A stretch of DNA of 64,000 nucleotides from Sphingomonas sp. Leaf208 (lineage in GTDB: Bacteria; Pseudomonadota; Alphaproteobacteria; Sphingomonadales; Sphingomonadaceae): assembly GCF_001421415.1 (NCBI RefSeq), contig NZ_LMKH01000003.1:1-64000 (forward strand), read 5' to 3'. The notes beneath the pieces were generated by a model. That model saw only the letters and a list, made by a program, of their open reading frames with translations, was not told the origin of the DNA and did not search any database. Shown here piece by piece: positions 44,321-53,858 of this stretch. Positions within the stretch are counted from its first letter, which is position 1. Every line of letters starts with the position of its first letter. The position numbers were made by a program, and so were the translations under genes.

Positions 44321-45208
44321 ATGTCACGGAAGCTCCCGCCATTGTCCGCGCTGCGTGCGTTCGAAGCGGCTGCACGACACGGCAGCTTCAAGCACGCTGC
44401 GGCCGAGCTCGCCGTCACGCCCACCGCCATCAGTCACCAGATCCGCGCGATCGAAGAATTTACCGGTCTGGCGTTCTTCGAGCGCCGCACCCGCCGGGTC
44501 GTGCTGACCGACGCGGGAGCGCAACTCTATCCCGTGCTGCGTGATGGATTCGACGCCTTTGCCGATGCCATCGAGAAGCTCACGCGACGTCGCGGTCGTA
44601 TCCAGGTGACAATCACCGCAACGCTGGCGTTCACCGCACGGTGGCTCGTGCCGCGCCTGCACGCGTTTCGTACGCTGCATCCGCAGTACGACCTTCATCT
44701 TCTTGCCACCGATGACGTCGTCGATCTCGACAAGGCCGGTGTCGATGTCGCGATCCGCTACGGCGCCGGCGGCTATACCGGGTTCGACGTGGTTCCCTTG
44801 TTCGCCGATCGGTTCGCGCCGGTCTGCAATCCCCTGCTCGATGTCCACGCTCCAGCCGATCTCGTGCAAAAACCGCTGATCGATCTCGACTGGCGACGCA
44901 GGGATCCGAGCAACCCGATATGGGCGCGCTGGTTCGCCGCCGCGGAACTCTCGCCACCCGACGATCCCCCCCTGTTGCGCTTTTCCGACGAAGGGCACGC
45001 CATCCAGGCGGCCGTGGCGGGTCAGGGCGTTGCGCTGGTCAGCCTGGCGTTGGTCCGGGACGAACTCGCGGCCGGGCAGCTAGTCCAAATCTCGCCAATC
45101 ACGATTGCCGGGTTCCGCCATCACGTCCTGGCGAAGCCCGGCGATCGGAGTGCGGCCGTTGCCGCCGTGGTCGGTTGGCTACAGTCGGAGGCGGCGCTCC
45201 TCTCCTGA
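44321..45208 (+). CDS. LysR-family regulator (GcvA-like)
   Basis: This 295-residue LysR protein has the GcvA-type N-terminus PPLSALRAFEAAARHGSFKHAAAEL-like (residues 6-30), and AISHQIRAIE for the recognition helix. The effector domain runs from about residue 90. It is divergent from the rid-ene-reductase pair and probably activates it. Its end overlaps a convergent hxlR gene by 30 bases. Confidence 0.86.
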   Translation: MSRKLPPLSALRAFEAAARHGSFKHAAAELAVTPTAISHQIRAIEEFTGLAFFERRTRRVVLTDAGAQLYPVLRDGFDAFADAIEKLTRRRGRIQVTITATLAFTARWLVPRLHAFRTLHPQYDLHLLATDDVVDLDKAGVDVAIRYGAGGYTGFDVVPLFADRFAPVCNPLLDVHAPADLVQKPLIDLDWRRRDPSNPIWARWFAAAELSPPDDPPLLRFSDEGHAIQAAVAGQGVALVSLALVRDELAAGQLVQISPITIAGFRHHVLAKPGDRSAAVAAVVGWLQSEAALLS

Positions 45209-45604
45209 CGGCGATAAAGAGGATCGTTCCGGCGAGGACGCTACCGGCTCTCTGCCGGAAGCCTGAGCAAAGATCGCCCGAGCGCGCTCGACCTCTTCGA
45301 GATGATCGTGCGTCCAGCCGTCGATTGCCGCGAACAGCGGTTGCAGGCTCCGGCCGAGCGGCGTGATGGCGTATTCCACCGCGATCACCCGTTCCGACAG
45401 CACGCGCCGCGCGACGATGCCGTTGCGTTCGAGTCGACGAAGCGCGGTGGTCAGCGCTGTCTGCGTGATGCCGTCCAGGTCTCGCTTCAACGCGTTGAAG
45501 CGGAGCGGCGCCGCGCAGAGCGACCCCAGGACGAGCGCCGTCCACTTGTCGGCAATCTGATCCAGCAGCTCGCGGCTCGTGAATGGGGCGTCAGACGTCC
45601 TCAT
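45179..45604 (-). CDS. HxlR-family regulator
   Basis: This 141-residue HxlR protein (QIADKWTALVLGSLCAAPLRFNALKR, then ITQTALTTALRRLERNGIV) has the conserved cysteine near residue 31. The C-terminal tail after residue 115 is Ser-, Glu- and Arg-rich and longer than usual. I chose the ATG at 45604. It is divergent from the enoyl-CoA hydratase-like gene and is probably its regulator. Confidence 0.85.
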   Translation of the reverse strand: MRTSDAPFTSRELLDQIADKWTALVLGSLCAAPLRFNALKRDLDGITQTALTTALRRLERNGIVARRVLSERVIAVEYAITPLGRSLQPLFAAIDGWTHDHLEEVERARAIFAQASGREPVASSPERSSLSPSGEERRLRL

Positions 45605-45825
45605 GGCGGTACATCTCCAACTACCAGGTCCAAATACTTTGCCTGATTGTGGACTGGTACACAATCGCTACTACCCAGGCCATGCGAAGCAACGACCTTA
45701 CCCATTGGCGGCAACGATCGAGGCTGGGTCGTCGCGCAACCACGGCAGTCGTTCTGCTGACGCTCGCGATCCTTTTTCCCGACGTGGGCACGGCCCAGTC
45801 AGACAATCTCCCGAAAGGTAAAACG

Positions 45826-46686
45826 ATGCCAAGTAACGAGTCCGCATCCGCCTATAGTGACGTATCGACCCTGCGGATCGACGTTGCGGCCGGCGTCGCG
45901 ACGGTCACGATCGCCAATCCGCCCCTGAACCTGCTCGACGCAAAGCTCATGACCGATCTCGATCGCTTCGCCGCCCGGGTCGTCGACGATCCAGCGGTTC
46001 GCGTCATCGTGTTGCAAAGCGCCGATCCCGATTTTTTCGTGCCGCACGGTGACATGAATTTCGTCGACGATCCGTCGTCGTTCGCGAACCTCGAAGTGGG
46101 CGAGAACCAGGATCAGCGGCTCAACCCGATGCAGCGGCTGTTCGAGCGATTGCGGAAGCTGCCGCAGGTGACGATCGGGATGCTGCGGGGTCGAGCGCGG
46201 GGTGGCGGGGCCGAATTGTTGCAGGCCTTGGACATGCGTTTCGCCAGCCTGGAACGCGGCTATCTTGCGCAGATGGAAGCGCCGACCGGCATAATCCCGG
46301 GGGCGGGCGGCACCGTGTACCTGCCCCGGCTCGTCGGCCGCGCACGCGCGATGGAGATCGTGCTTGGCGCCGACCTGTTCGATGCGGCGACGGCCGAGCG
46401 CTACGGGTGGATCAACCGCGCGATACCCGATGCGAAGCTGGACCACTTCGTGGACCGCCTGGCGCGCAACATCGCCGCCCTGCCGCCCGGCATCATCCCC
46501 GCGGCCAAAGCGGCGATGGACGCGAACTTCGGCGATCCCCTCGACGCCCTGCTGGAGCAGAACCGCCTTCTAGGTGAAACCTTCTCGCAGCCCGCCGCCG
46601 CCGACCTCACCCGCAAGGCGTTGAAGGCGGGTGCCCAGACGCGCAACGGCGAACGCAACCTAGAAGCCATTCTGCATGACAGGTAG
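45826..46686 (+). CDS. Enoyl-CoA hydratase/isomerase-family protein
   Basis: This 286-residue crotonase-family protein keeps both classical acid/base glutamates, in QMEAPTGIIPGAGGT and RAMEIVLGAD, and the oxyanion loop GRARGGGAEL, so hydratase activity is plausible. The preferred start is ATG 45826 with GAAAGGT upstream. An in-frame ATG at 45682 would add a leader that looks like a signal peptide (TTAVVLLTLAILFPDVGTAQ), which is odd for a CoA enzyme; it may be the remnant of another gene. It is divergent from an hxlR gene. The substrate is unknown. Confidence 0.8.
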   Translation: MPSNESASAYSDVSTLRIDVAAGVATVTIANPPLNLLDAKLMTDLDRFAARVVDDPAVRVIVLQSADPDFFVPHGDMNFVDDPSSFANLEVGENQDQRLNPMQRLFERLRKLPQVTIGMLRGRARGGGAELLQALDMRFASLERGYLAQMEAPTGIIPGAGGTVYLPRLVGRARAMEIVLGADLFDAATAERYGWINRAIPDAKLDHFVDRLARNIAALPPGIIPAAKAAMDANFGDPLDALLEQNRLLGETFSQPAAADLTRKALKAGAQTRNGERNLEAILHDR

Positions 46687-46752
46687 CGGCACCGCGTAAG
46701 TCGCCTCTGGCCATTGGTCGATCTAGTTCCGCGCATGGACGAGTCACCTCGC

Positions 46753-47529
46753 TCAGCGCGGACCAGGGATGGTGAAGCCACCATCGACAAGCAGCGACTG
46801 TCCGGTGATGAACCGCGCCTCGTCGGTACAGAGCCAAATTACCGCGTCCGCGATGTCGTTCGCCGTACCCACCCGGCCAAGGGCGGCGCGCTCGGCCAAG
46901 GGCGGGATGATGTCATCGCCGTGCGCACGCAGCATAGGTGTGTCGATCACGCCCGGATTGACGTTGTTGATGCGAATGCCGTGGGGCCCTGCTTCCAGCG
47001 CCACCGCGCGGATCATGGCATCGAGCCCGGCCTTGCTCGCGGAATAACCCGAGGTTCCTACCGTCGCTGCGGTCGACAGGAACGACGACGTATTGACGAT
47101 GGCACCGCCGTGACCTGCCGGAATCATCGCGCGCAGCGCCGCTCGCGTCATCAGCCACGGGCCTTTAAGGTTGATAGCGAGCAGTTCGTCGAACGCAGCC
47201 TCCTCCATGTCGACGATCGGGCCGCCCCGTCCCTGAATCCCGGCGTTGTTGAACAGGTAGTCCAGTCGGCCGAAACGCGCTACCGTCTCGCCGACGATAC
47301 GATCGGCATCGGTCGCCACCGATACGTCTGCGGCTATGACGAACGCCGCGCCGCCCCTGCTTTCGATGACATCGGCGTTGGCGCGCAGCGGCTGCTCGCG
47401 ACGTCCCACCAGTACCACGGTCGCGCCTTCCCGCGCGAACGCGCGAGCCGACGCTTCGCCGATACCGCTGCCGGCACCGGTGACGATGACGACCTTGCCT
47501 TCGAGGCGACGATGACCCTCATTGTTCAT
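46753..47529 (-). CDS. Short-chain dehydrogenase/reductase
   Basis: This 258-residue classical SDR has TGAGSGIG, NNAGIQG, a catalytic serine in NTSSFLST, YSASK and the C-terminal QSLLVDGGFTIPG. It matches the FabG/cyclohexanol dehydrogenase subgroup in length and motifs. It is divergent from a LysR gene across a 98-base spacer, again a regulator-SDR pair. Confidence 0.87.
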   Translation of the reverse strand: MNNEGHRRLEGKVVIVTGAGSGIGEASARAFAREGATVVLVGRREQPLRANADVIESRGGAAFVIAADVSVATDADRIVGETVARFGRLDYLFNNAGIQGRGGPIVDMEEAAFDELLAINLKGPWLMTRAALRAMIPAGHGGAIVNTSSFLSTAATVGTSGYSASKAGLDAMIRAVALEAGPHGIRINNVNPGVIDTPMLRAHGDDIIPPLAERAALGRVGTANDIADAVIWLCTDEARFITGQSLLVDGGFTIPGPR

Positions 47530-47627
47530 GCTGACTGTCCTATGTAGCGTGCTCCAGAAACATGGCTGCTAAAGCAGGGGACTATAAGTCGTCGGTAGCC
47601 GAACGAGTTGTTGCGCAGGAGGCATCA

Positions 47628-48539
47628 ATGTCCAAACGTGTCCTTCCCGCCGACTTCGCGGAGATCACGTCGTTTGCCGCCGTTGCCAGGATGCGCAGCT
47701 TCCGCCATGCCGCGCGCGACCTCGGACTGGCGCCTTCGACGCTCAGTCATCGGGTGAAGGCGCTCGAGGTCCGACTCGGGACACGGTTGCTGCACCGAAC
47801 AACCCGGGCGGTCGCGCTAACCGAAGCTGGCGAGCGTCTCCTGACCGAGCTCGGACCGTTGCTCGACGGCCTGGACCGCGCATTGGCGAGCGCGGGTCTT
47901 GCTGGCGGTGAACCGGTAGGCAAGGTGCGGCTCGCCGCGCCACGGCTGGCCATCCGCACACTTGTCGCCCCGATGCTGATGAAGTTGGCGGATACCTGCC
48001 CCGGTGTCATGCTCGATGTGCGCACCGTCGAACATACCGCCAACTTCGTTGCGGAGGGGTTTGACCTGGCCATTCAACGCGGCGGGGAGATCAGCCATGA
48101 CATGGTCTCCGTCGCTCTAGGTGCGCCGTTCGTCGCGGCAATTGTCGGCGCACCGTCCTATTTTGCAAACCGAGGCAGACCGCAGCACCCGCGGGATTTG
48201 ACTCAGCACCCCTGCATCGGTTGCCTCAGCGGCCCCGGCAGTTCGCTGTACCGCTGGCTTTTCCGGAAGGACGAACAGGAAATAGTTGTCGATGTCTCCG
48301 GTCCGCTCATCACCGACGATCCCGACCTGATGCTTGCCGGCGCGCTGGACGGCATCGGCCTGTGGCATGGTATCGATCATCTTGCCCTGCCCTACCTTCG
48401 CGACGGCCGGCTCGAACGCGTGCTAGCCGACTGGTCGCCGAGCAGCCCTGGGTTCTTCCTCTGCTATGCTGGCGGCGAGGCCCTGGCGCCCGCGACACGC
48501 GCGGTCGTCGATATGTTGAAGAACGTCGCACGGACCTGA
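47628..48539 (+). CDS. LysR-family regulator
   Basis: This 303-residue LysR protein has its helix-turn-helix in SFRHAARDLGLAPSTLSHRVKALE and an effector domain from about residue 95. The ATG at 47628 follows CAGGAGG, which decides the start against an upstream ATG at 47562. It probably regulates the divergent SDR. Confidence 0.87.
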   Translation: MSKRVLPADFAEITSFAAVARMRSFRHAARDLGLAPSTLSHRVKALEVRLGTRLLHRTTRAVALTEAGERLLTELGPLLDGLDRALASAGLAGGEPVGKVRLAAPRLAIRTLVAPMLMKLADTCPGVMLDVRTVEHTANFVAEGFDLAIQRGGEISHDMVSVALGAPFVAAIVGAPSYFANRGRPQHPRDLTQHPCIGCLSGPGSSLYRWLFRKDEQEIVVDVSGPLITDDPDLMLAGALDGIGLWHGIDHLALPYLRDGRLERVLADWSPSSPGFFLCYAGGEALAPATRAVVDMLKNVART

Positions 48540-48555
48540 GCCGGCGTGGTCCCGG

Positions 48556-48942
48556 CTACAGCTGCGCTTCGATCGCCGCCTTGTCGACGACCGACCACAC
48601 TTCGGCGATGCGTGCACGATCGAACCGGTAAAACACGTTCTCGGAAAACGTCACGCGTTGACCGTTTACCGGCAGCCCCATGAAGAAGCCCACTGGCGTA
48701 CAGTCGAACAGCAGCCGACTGGCGAGATGGGCGCCGTCCGCGACGACCATGCCGATCACGAATTGAAGATCAGGGATGTCGTTGCAGTTGGTGACCAGCA
48801 TGGCGCGATAGGCCGCGAAGCCGATACTTTCACCGTTATAGATCACGTCGTCGTCGACGAAATCGCGCAAGCCGTTCCAGTCTCGTCGGTTCAGTCGATC
48901 GATATAGGCAAGGTAGCGCTCACCGAGGGTCGGAACGGTCAT
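48556..48942 (-). CDS. SnoaL/NTF2-like protein (predicted ester cyclase type)
   Basis: This 128-residue NTF2-fold protein begins RYLAYIDRLNRRDWNGLRDFV, with later core strands VTFSENVFYRFDRARIAEVW. SnoaL-like proteins of this group include polyketide cyclases and isomerases, but many are of unknown role. I chose ATG 48942; 48963 is an alternative without a better site. It lies between a convergent LysR gene and an acetyltransferase gene on the same strand. Confidence 0.72.
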   Translation of the reverse strand: MTVPTLGERYLAYIDRLNRRDWNGLRDFVDDDVIYNGESIGFAAYRAMLVTNCNDIPDLQFVIGMVVADGAHLASRLLFDCTPVGFFMGLPVNGQRVTFSENVFYRFDRARIAEVWSVVDKAAIEAQL

Positions 48943-48985
48943 CGGCTTTCTCCTAAGTAGCACTGCCTGGCACAGGCAGTCATGT

Positions 48986-49852
48986 TCAGACAGGCCTTTT
49001 CCAGTTCGGCCGCGCGTATAGCATGGTCGATCCCGCGCGTGCCTGATTGCGATAGGATGAGAACCCCGGCTCGCCTTCTATCGCGCTGTAGGCCGTCTCG
49101 CTGGTGAGCAGACGGGCGCCGCTCCGGTACGCCGCCGCCAACCGCGCGGCGATCAAACTGCCCTGCACGCCTCGTGCGCGATAGGTCGGCAGGGTGGCCG
49201 CCATACCGCCCCACGCTGCATCTCCGGCGACGAACAGGGCGGCGCCGCCCGCGGGTTGATCGTCCACATAAGCTATGAAGCACTGCCAGCCCGGCCGCCC
49301 AACCAAGGCCGCGAACCAGTCAGTCGTCACGTCCGGAAGACCGAAGCCCGCCTGTACCACGTTACCGAACACGCGGGCCGTGTCCGCGGTCGCCAGGCTC
49401 GTTCGTAACGCCGATCCTTCGACCCGCGGCGTCGCTGCAGGAAGTCGTTGCACGAATTTTGCCCAGCCCGGCCCCGAAATTTGCAGGCCGCGTCGCTGTA
49501 GTGAAGCGTGGGTTTCGGCCCCTTCGATCCGGTCGGCCACCTGCAACGCCCAACCCACAGCTGCATGTGCATCGAGCCACGCAATCGCCTGGTCGAGGTC
49601 CCGCTCGGAAGGCTGGCGGTCTGCGCCCACCGCCATGGCCCGGTTGAGTTCGTTGATCGGGATCGCGGTGCTGGCAAGGAGTCCTATGTCGGCCACCCTG
49701 CAGTTGGACAGGCCCAGCATCTGGCGAACATTGGCAGGTGCCGCATCGAACAAGTCGAGCCAGGCATCCCGCTCCACGGCTTCGGCGAGCGGAGCCAGAT
49801 CCGCCAGCGTCAATATAGTGTATGCCATCGCCACAGGATCGTCGGTGGTCAT
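48986..49852 (-). CDS. GNAT-family N-acetyltransferase
   Basis: In this 288-residue protein the C-terminal half is a GNAT domain: AYVDDQPAGGAALFVAGDAAWGG-like strands, then the acetyl-CoA loop TYRARGVQGSLIAARLAAA near residues 225-243. The N-terminal half is a diverged GNAT-like region. It is the type often annotated as a two-domain acetyltransferase. I chose the ATG at 49852, upstream of which the coding pattern fades. The substrate is unknown. Confidence 0.75.
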   Translation of the reverse strand: MTTDDPVAMAYTILTLADLAPLAEAVERDAWLDLFDAAPANVRQMLGLSNCRVADIGLLASTAIPINELNRAMAVGADRQPSERDLDQAIAWLDAHAAVGWALQVADRIEGAETHASLQRRGLQISGPGWAKFVQRLPAATPRVEGSALRTSLATADTARVFGNVVQAGFGLPDVTTDWFAALVGRPGWQCFIAYVDDQPAGGAALFVAGDAAWGGMAATLPTYRARGVQGSLIAARLAAAYRSGARLLTSETAYSAIEGEPGFSSYRNQARAGSTMLYARPNWKRPV

Positions 49853-50087
49853 GGTCTCTGATCCTATCTCGAAAGGGGTGTGGAGCGAGTATAAGGCATT
49901 TCGCAGCTCGCGATTTGGTGCATCACACGGGCCACCGCACTGCCCAACCACCCACGGTCAGAGTGTCTGGCCCCAAGTGCGGACTAGACGAGCCAGCATT
50001 CGCCGACAATCGCAGCACGTTCGCGAGCGTGCTGAATGGTTTTGCCAGAGTGATCTTAGGAAAGCGTTCGAAACCGGGCGCGCGATC

Positions 50088-51002
50088 TTAAGCGCGCATC
50101 GGCACCGCATGATGGATGGGCGCGACACCGAACGCCCGCTTGTACTCGCGGCTGAACTGCGAGGCGCTGGCATAGCCCATGTCGAACGCGGTGGCGGTCA
50201 CGGTCATAGTTCCGGTCGCCAGGCGGCGGCGTGCCTCCAGCAGCCGAAGCTGATGATGATAGGCCAGCGGGGTGTGACCCGTCACCGCCTTGAAGTGGCG
50301 ATGGAAGGACGTCACGCTCATGCCGACATTGGCAGCGAGCCGCACGACATTGATCGGACTAAGGGCGTTCCGTCCAATCCATTCCGCGGCCCGCTTAATT
50401 TGCGCGAACCGGGCGTCATGCCGGCCGATCTGGCGGAGCCGGGGTCCCAGCGGCCCCTGAAGAAGCCGGAAACACAGCTCGCGTTCGTAGTGCACCGCCA
50501 GCACCGGGATTTCGCCGGGGGTGTCGAGCAGGCGTAGCAGCCGCCCAAGTGGCTCGATCACAGTGGCGTCGACCTGCGCCATTGAGATCGCACCGGTCAG
50601 TTGATCGTCCTCCTCGGGCATCTGGAGTAGCAAGTCGGCGATGACGGACGGATCGATCTTCCATTCGATGCCAAGGTAAGGAATCGACGGTGTCGCCACG
50701 ACAACCTGGCTGGTGAACGGCAGGCCGACCGACGCCACCGCACTCATGCCGGCAGCGGCGTCGATGATGCGATCGCCGATCGTCATCCGTTTCGCACCCT
50801 GCAGCAGAAGGTAGAATTCGGGATCGAACAGCGCCGGGATCGGATCGGTCGGCTTGTCCGCGGTCCAGATCGTCAGCTGCGGCATCGCGGTTGCCCGCCC
50901 GTCCGCGGATGCATGGCGCGTGGCGCTCGGGATCAAAGTCGTCAGCATCGCCGACATCCGCACCTGGACGATCATGCTGTCAAGGCTGGGCCGAAAGACC
51001 AT
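50088..51002 (-). CDS. AraC-family regulator
   Basis: This roughly 304-residue AraC protein has an N-terminal AraC_N-type domain (PALFDPEFYLLLQGAKRM) and a C-terminal double helix-turn-helix ending in AFDMGYASASQFSREYKRAFG. The start is ATG 51002 or 50975; both lie in the spacer that separates it from a divergent SDR gene. This subgroup (YqhC-like) often regulates aldehyde reductases, which suits the neighbour. Confidence 0.85.
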   Translation of the reverse strand: MVFRPSLDSMIVQVRMSAMLTTLIPSATRHASADGRATAMPQLTIWTADKPTDPIPALFDPEFYLLLQGAKRMTIGDRIIDAAAGMSAVASVGLPFTSQVVVATPSIPYLGIEWKIDPSVIADLLLQMPEEDDQLTGAISMAQVDATVIEPLGRLLRLLDTPGEIPVLAVHYERELCFRLLQGPLGPRLRQIGRHDARFAQIKRAAEWIGRNALSPINVVRLAANVGMSVTSFHRHFKAVTGHTPLAYHHQLRLLEARRRLATGTMTVTATAFDMGYASASQFSREYKRAFGVAPIHHAVPMRA

Positions 51003-51074
51003 GTTGGCAGGATCAGGCAAGCATCCGGTACGATCGAGAATGCACGTCAGGCCGCTTGCGTCGATATCGCGACG

Positions 51075-51827
51075 ATGGAAAAAACCTCTTCGAACGCGCC
51101 GAGCGTTCTCGTCACCGGTGCCAACAAGGGCATCGGCCTCGCCATCGCACGCCAGCTTGGCGAGCGCGGCTATTCGGTTTGGCTGGGATGCCGCCACGCC
51201 GGTCGGGGAGAAGCCGCCGCCGCCGACCTCCGCGAAGCCGGACTGAATGCCCACGTCCTCGCGCTGGACGTGACGGACCCCGCCATCGTGCAAGCCGCCG
51301 CCGACCGGCTCGGCGAGCAGATCGGCGCGCTCGACGTGCTGGTCAACAACGCCGGCATCAGTATCGGAATGCCGTTCCGCGCCAGCGAAGAACGCATCGA
51401 CGACATCCGTTCGATGTTCGAGGTCAACACCTTCGCCCCGCTGGCGGTCACACAGGCGTTCCTGCCACTGCTGCGTCGCGCTGACGCCGCACGCATCGTC
51501 ATGACCAGCAGCGGCCTGGGTTCATTGTCCGATGCGACCGACATGGCGGGGCTGTTCTGGAACGTCGGCTACGCCGGCTATTGCGCATCGAAGGCCGCGC
51601 TCAACATGCTGATGATCAAGCTGGCCAAGGAGCTTCTCGCCGACGGTATCAAGGTCAACGCGGCCGATCCGGGGTACACCGCCACCGACCTGAACGGTCA
51701 CACCGGCCATCGCACCGTGGAGGAAGCCGCCCGGATCGTCGTCGATCTCGCCACCCTGGGGCCGTTGGGCGCGACCGGGGGGTTCTTCCATGACGGCCAT
51801 GCCAGCCAATCGCGTCACCGCTGGTAA
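51075..51827 (+). CDS. Short-chain dehydrogenase/reductase (carbonyl reductase-like)
   Basis: This 250-residue SDR has TGANKGIG, NNAGISIG, YCASK and the end region NAADPGYTATDLNG, which is the carbonyl-reductase-like type common in plants and bacteria. The ATG at 51075 begins MEKTSS. It is divergent from the AraC gene at 50088, its probable regulator. Confidence 0.87.
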   Translation: MEKTSSNAPSVLVTGANKGIGLAIARQLGERGYSVWLGCRHAGRGEAAAADLREAGLNAHVLALDVTDPAIVQAAADRLGEQIGALDVLVNNAGISIGMPFRASEERIDDIRSMFEVNTFAPLAVTQAFLPLLRRADAARIVMTSSGLGSLSDATDMAGLFWNVGYAGYCASKAALNMLMIKLAKELLADGIKVNAADPGYTATDLNGHTGHRTVEEAARIVVDLATLGPLGATGGFFHDGHASQSRHRW

Positions 51828-51955
51828 CAGGCGGCGCGCCATGCAATCGCCCGTCTACAAGGATCACCGTTACGCTCCAGTAACGACGTGGTGGTTGCAG
51901 AAGATTAGGTGTAAGGCCGTCGATAGCCCCCGGTGGGACTCGATCGGAGATCGCG

Positions 51956-52585
51956 ATGGCCGAAAACACGCAAGCGTCCGACGCCAAGCCGAAGCGGATC
52001 GGGATGGTCCTCTACGACGATTTCGAGACGCTCGACGTGTTCGGCCCGGTCCAGATTTGGGGTCGGCTGCCCGACTACGAACTGGTCCTCGTGTCTCAGG
52101 CCGGCGGGGCGGTCCGATCGGCACACGGGCTGACCTCGCTCGCGACCGTCTCGTTCGAAACGGCAACGCAGTTCGAAATTCTAATGGTCCCGGGGGGCCA
52201 GGGGTCGCGCGTCCAGGTGAACAATGCGGCGATGCTCGACTTCCTGCGCCGCCAGAGCGCGGGCAGCGAATGGACGACGTCGGTCTGCACCGGTTCTGCC
52301 CTGCTTGCCAAGGCTGGCATCCTCGACGGTCGGCGCGCCACTACGAACAAGGTCGCGTTCGCATGGGTCACCAGCCAGTCCACCCGCGTCGACTGGCAAA
52401 AGACGGCCCGGTGGGTGGTGGACGGCAAGTTCATGACGTCGTCGGGTGTATCCGCCGGCACCGACATGGCACTCGGCCTAGTCGAAAAGCTGTACGGCCG
52501 TGCCATGGCTGACAGCGTCGCACGTGCCGCCGAATATCGCTGGAACGATAATCCGGCCGACGATCCGTTTGCCGACACCGAGTGA
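51956..52585 (+). CDS. DJ-1/PfpI-family protein
   Basis: This 209-residue class I glutamine-amidotransferase-like protein has MVLYDDFETLDVFGP near the N-terminus and the nucleophile elbow SVCTGSALLA with a catalytic cysteine near residue 111. Family members include isonitrile hydratases, glyoxalases and AraC-linked sensors. It lies upstream of an AraC gene on the same strand, a frequent pairing. Confidence 0.82.
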   Translation: MAENTQASDAKPKRIGMVLYDDFETLDVFGPVQIWGRLPDYELVLVSQAGGAVRSAHGLTSLATVSFETATQFEILMVPGGQGSRVQVNNAAMLDFLRRQSAGSEWTTSVCTGSALLAKAGILDGRRATTNKVAFAWVTSQSTRVDWQKTARWVVDGKFMTSSGVSAGTDMALGLVEKLYGRAMADSVARAAEYRWNDNPADDPFADTE

Positions 52586-52738
52586 CGATCGGCTCCGAAC
52601 ATCGCGGTATGCAATTCCGCGCATGAACGGATTGGCTGTCGCGGCGTTGAATGCGCATCGCGAACACATAGCCGGTCAGCGGCTCGGCTGATCTCCAGCC
52701 GGTCTTCCCAAGGCACTCCTCGAGGATCTGTACAGTCC

Positions 52739-53686
52739 ATGCGTGCGCACCATCATGCCGAAGCCAGTCTCGGTTGCGCGTCCGCAATCCCGTTGACGTT
52801 GCTCGATACGAGTAATGCGGTCGGCTGGACCTCGCTGCTGCTCAACAATCAGGAAGGCTCCGGCGAGACCGGCATATTCGAGACCTGTGCAACCGAGGAC
52901 CTCAGCCTGACCGTCGCCGGCTCGCCTGAAGTCAGCGAGTTCCTTCAGGGTCGATGGCGGTCGGCGGTCTTTCAGCCTGGCGTGGCCTGCCTGATGCCGG
53001 CGGGGGAAACCGCCCGGGTTCGCCTAGATGCCGCCACCACGCGCGAACGTTATCGCACCGTCCACGTCTATCTGCCGGGCTCGCTAGTATCCGACGTGAT
53101 CGACGAATACCGTCGCATCGGACAGCCGATCGCGACGGTGCGGATCTCCGCGCTCGCGTTCCGCGACGAGGTCCTCGCAGGACAGGTGGCCGCTTTGCTT
53201 AGCGCCATACGGTCCGGCGCACCCGATCTCTACGCAGCCAGCGCGGCGAACTGGATGGTCACGCATCTGTTGTCGCGGCAGGCCGAATGGCATCATATCT
53301 CCGACGAACCACGGCTTTGCCCGACCATCACCGATCGCCGGCTGTCCCGCGTCATCGAGTTCATCAGCTGTCATCTTCACCTCCCGCTGACGCTGGACGA
53401 ACTGGCGCGGGAGGCCGGCATCAGCGTGCACCATTTCGGACGCAGGTTCCGGGAGCGTACCGGCATGGGGCCCGCCGCCTACGTCACCGAACTCCGCATG
53501 GAGCGTGCCCGCCTCCTTCTCGACACTACGGACCTGCCCCTGGCCTTGATCGCGGCGCGGTGCGGCTATCCGCGTCCGAGCGCATTTTCCACGGCCTTCC
53601 TTCGCCAGGCCGGCATGACGCCATCTGCTTATCGGACCCGGCGCAAAGGTTCGCGAAACCGCGATATCGTTCGCGATCCGTGCTGA
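52739..53686 (+). CDS. AraC-family regulator, paralogue A
   Basis: This 315-residue AraC protein has its C-terminal helix-turn-helix pair at about residues 205-300 (LTLDELAREAGISVHHFGRRFRE, then LIAARCGYPRPSAFSTAFLRQAG). The N-terminal sensing domain begins GWTSLLLNNQEGSGETGIFET. It closely resembles the AraC protein encoded at 57553-58473 along its whole length. The two genes face each other across a 3.9-kb block. Confidence 0.87.
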   Translation: MRAHHHAEASLGCASAIPLTLLDTSNAVGWTSLLLNNQEGSGETGIFETCATEDLSLTVAGSPEVSEFLQGRWRSAVFQPGVACLMPAGETARVRLDAATTRERYRTVHVYLPGSLVSDVIDEYRRIGQPIATVRISALAFRDEVLAGQVAALLSAIRSGAPDLYAASAANWMVTHLLSRQAEWHHISDEPRLCPTITDRRLSRVIEFISCHLHLPLTLDELAREAGISVHHFGRRFRERTGMGPAAYVTELRMERARLLLDTTDLPLALIAARCGYPRPSAFSTAFLRQAGMTPSAYRTRRKGSRNRDIVRDPC

Positions 53687-53858
53687 ACGAACCCGTCTGA
53701 AGCAACCTTCGGACATCCACATCGTCTGGATCCAAAGCATCGCCGGGGACAATGGGGAATGCGCCCATGCGGTCTGCCCCGCCAATGGGTTCACCGGACG
53801 CTCATCGAAACACCGACATCGTTCGGCCAACGATCATCAGATGCTTAGGAGCAGGTCC

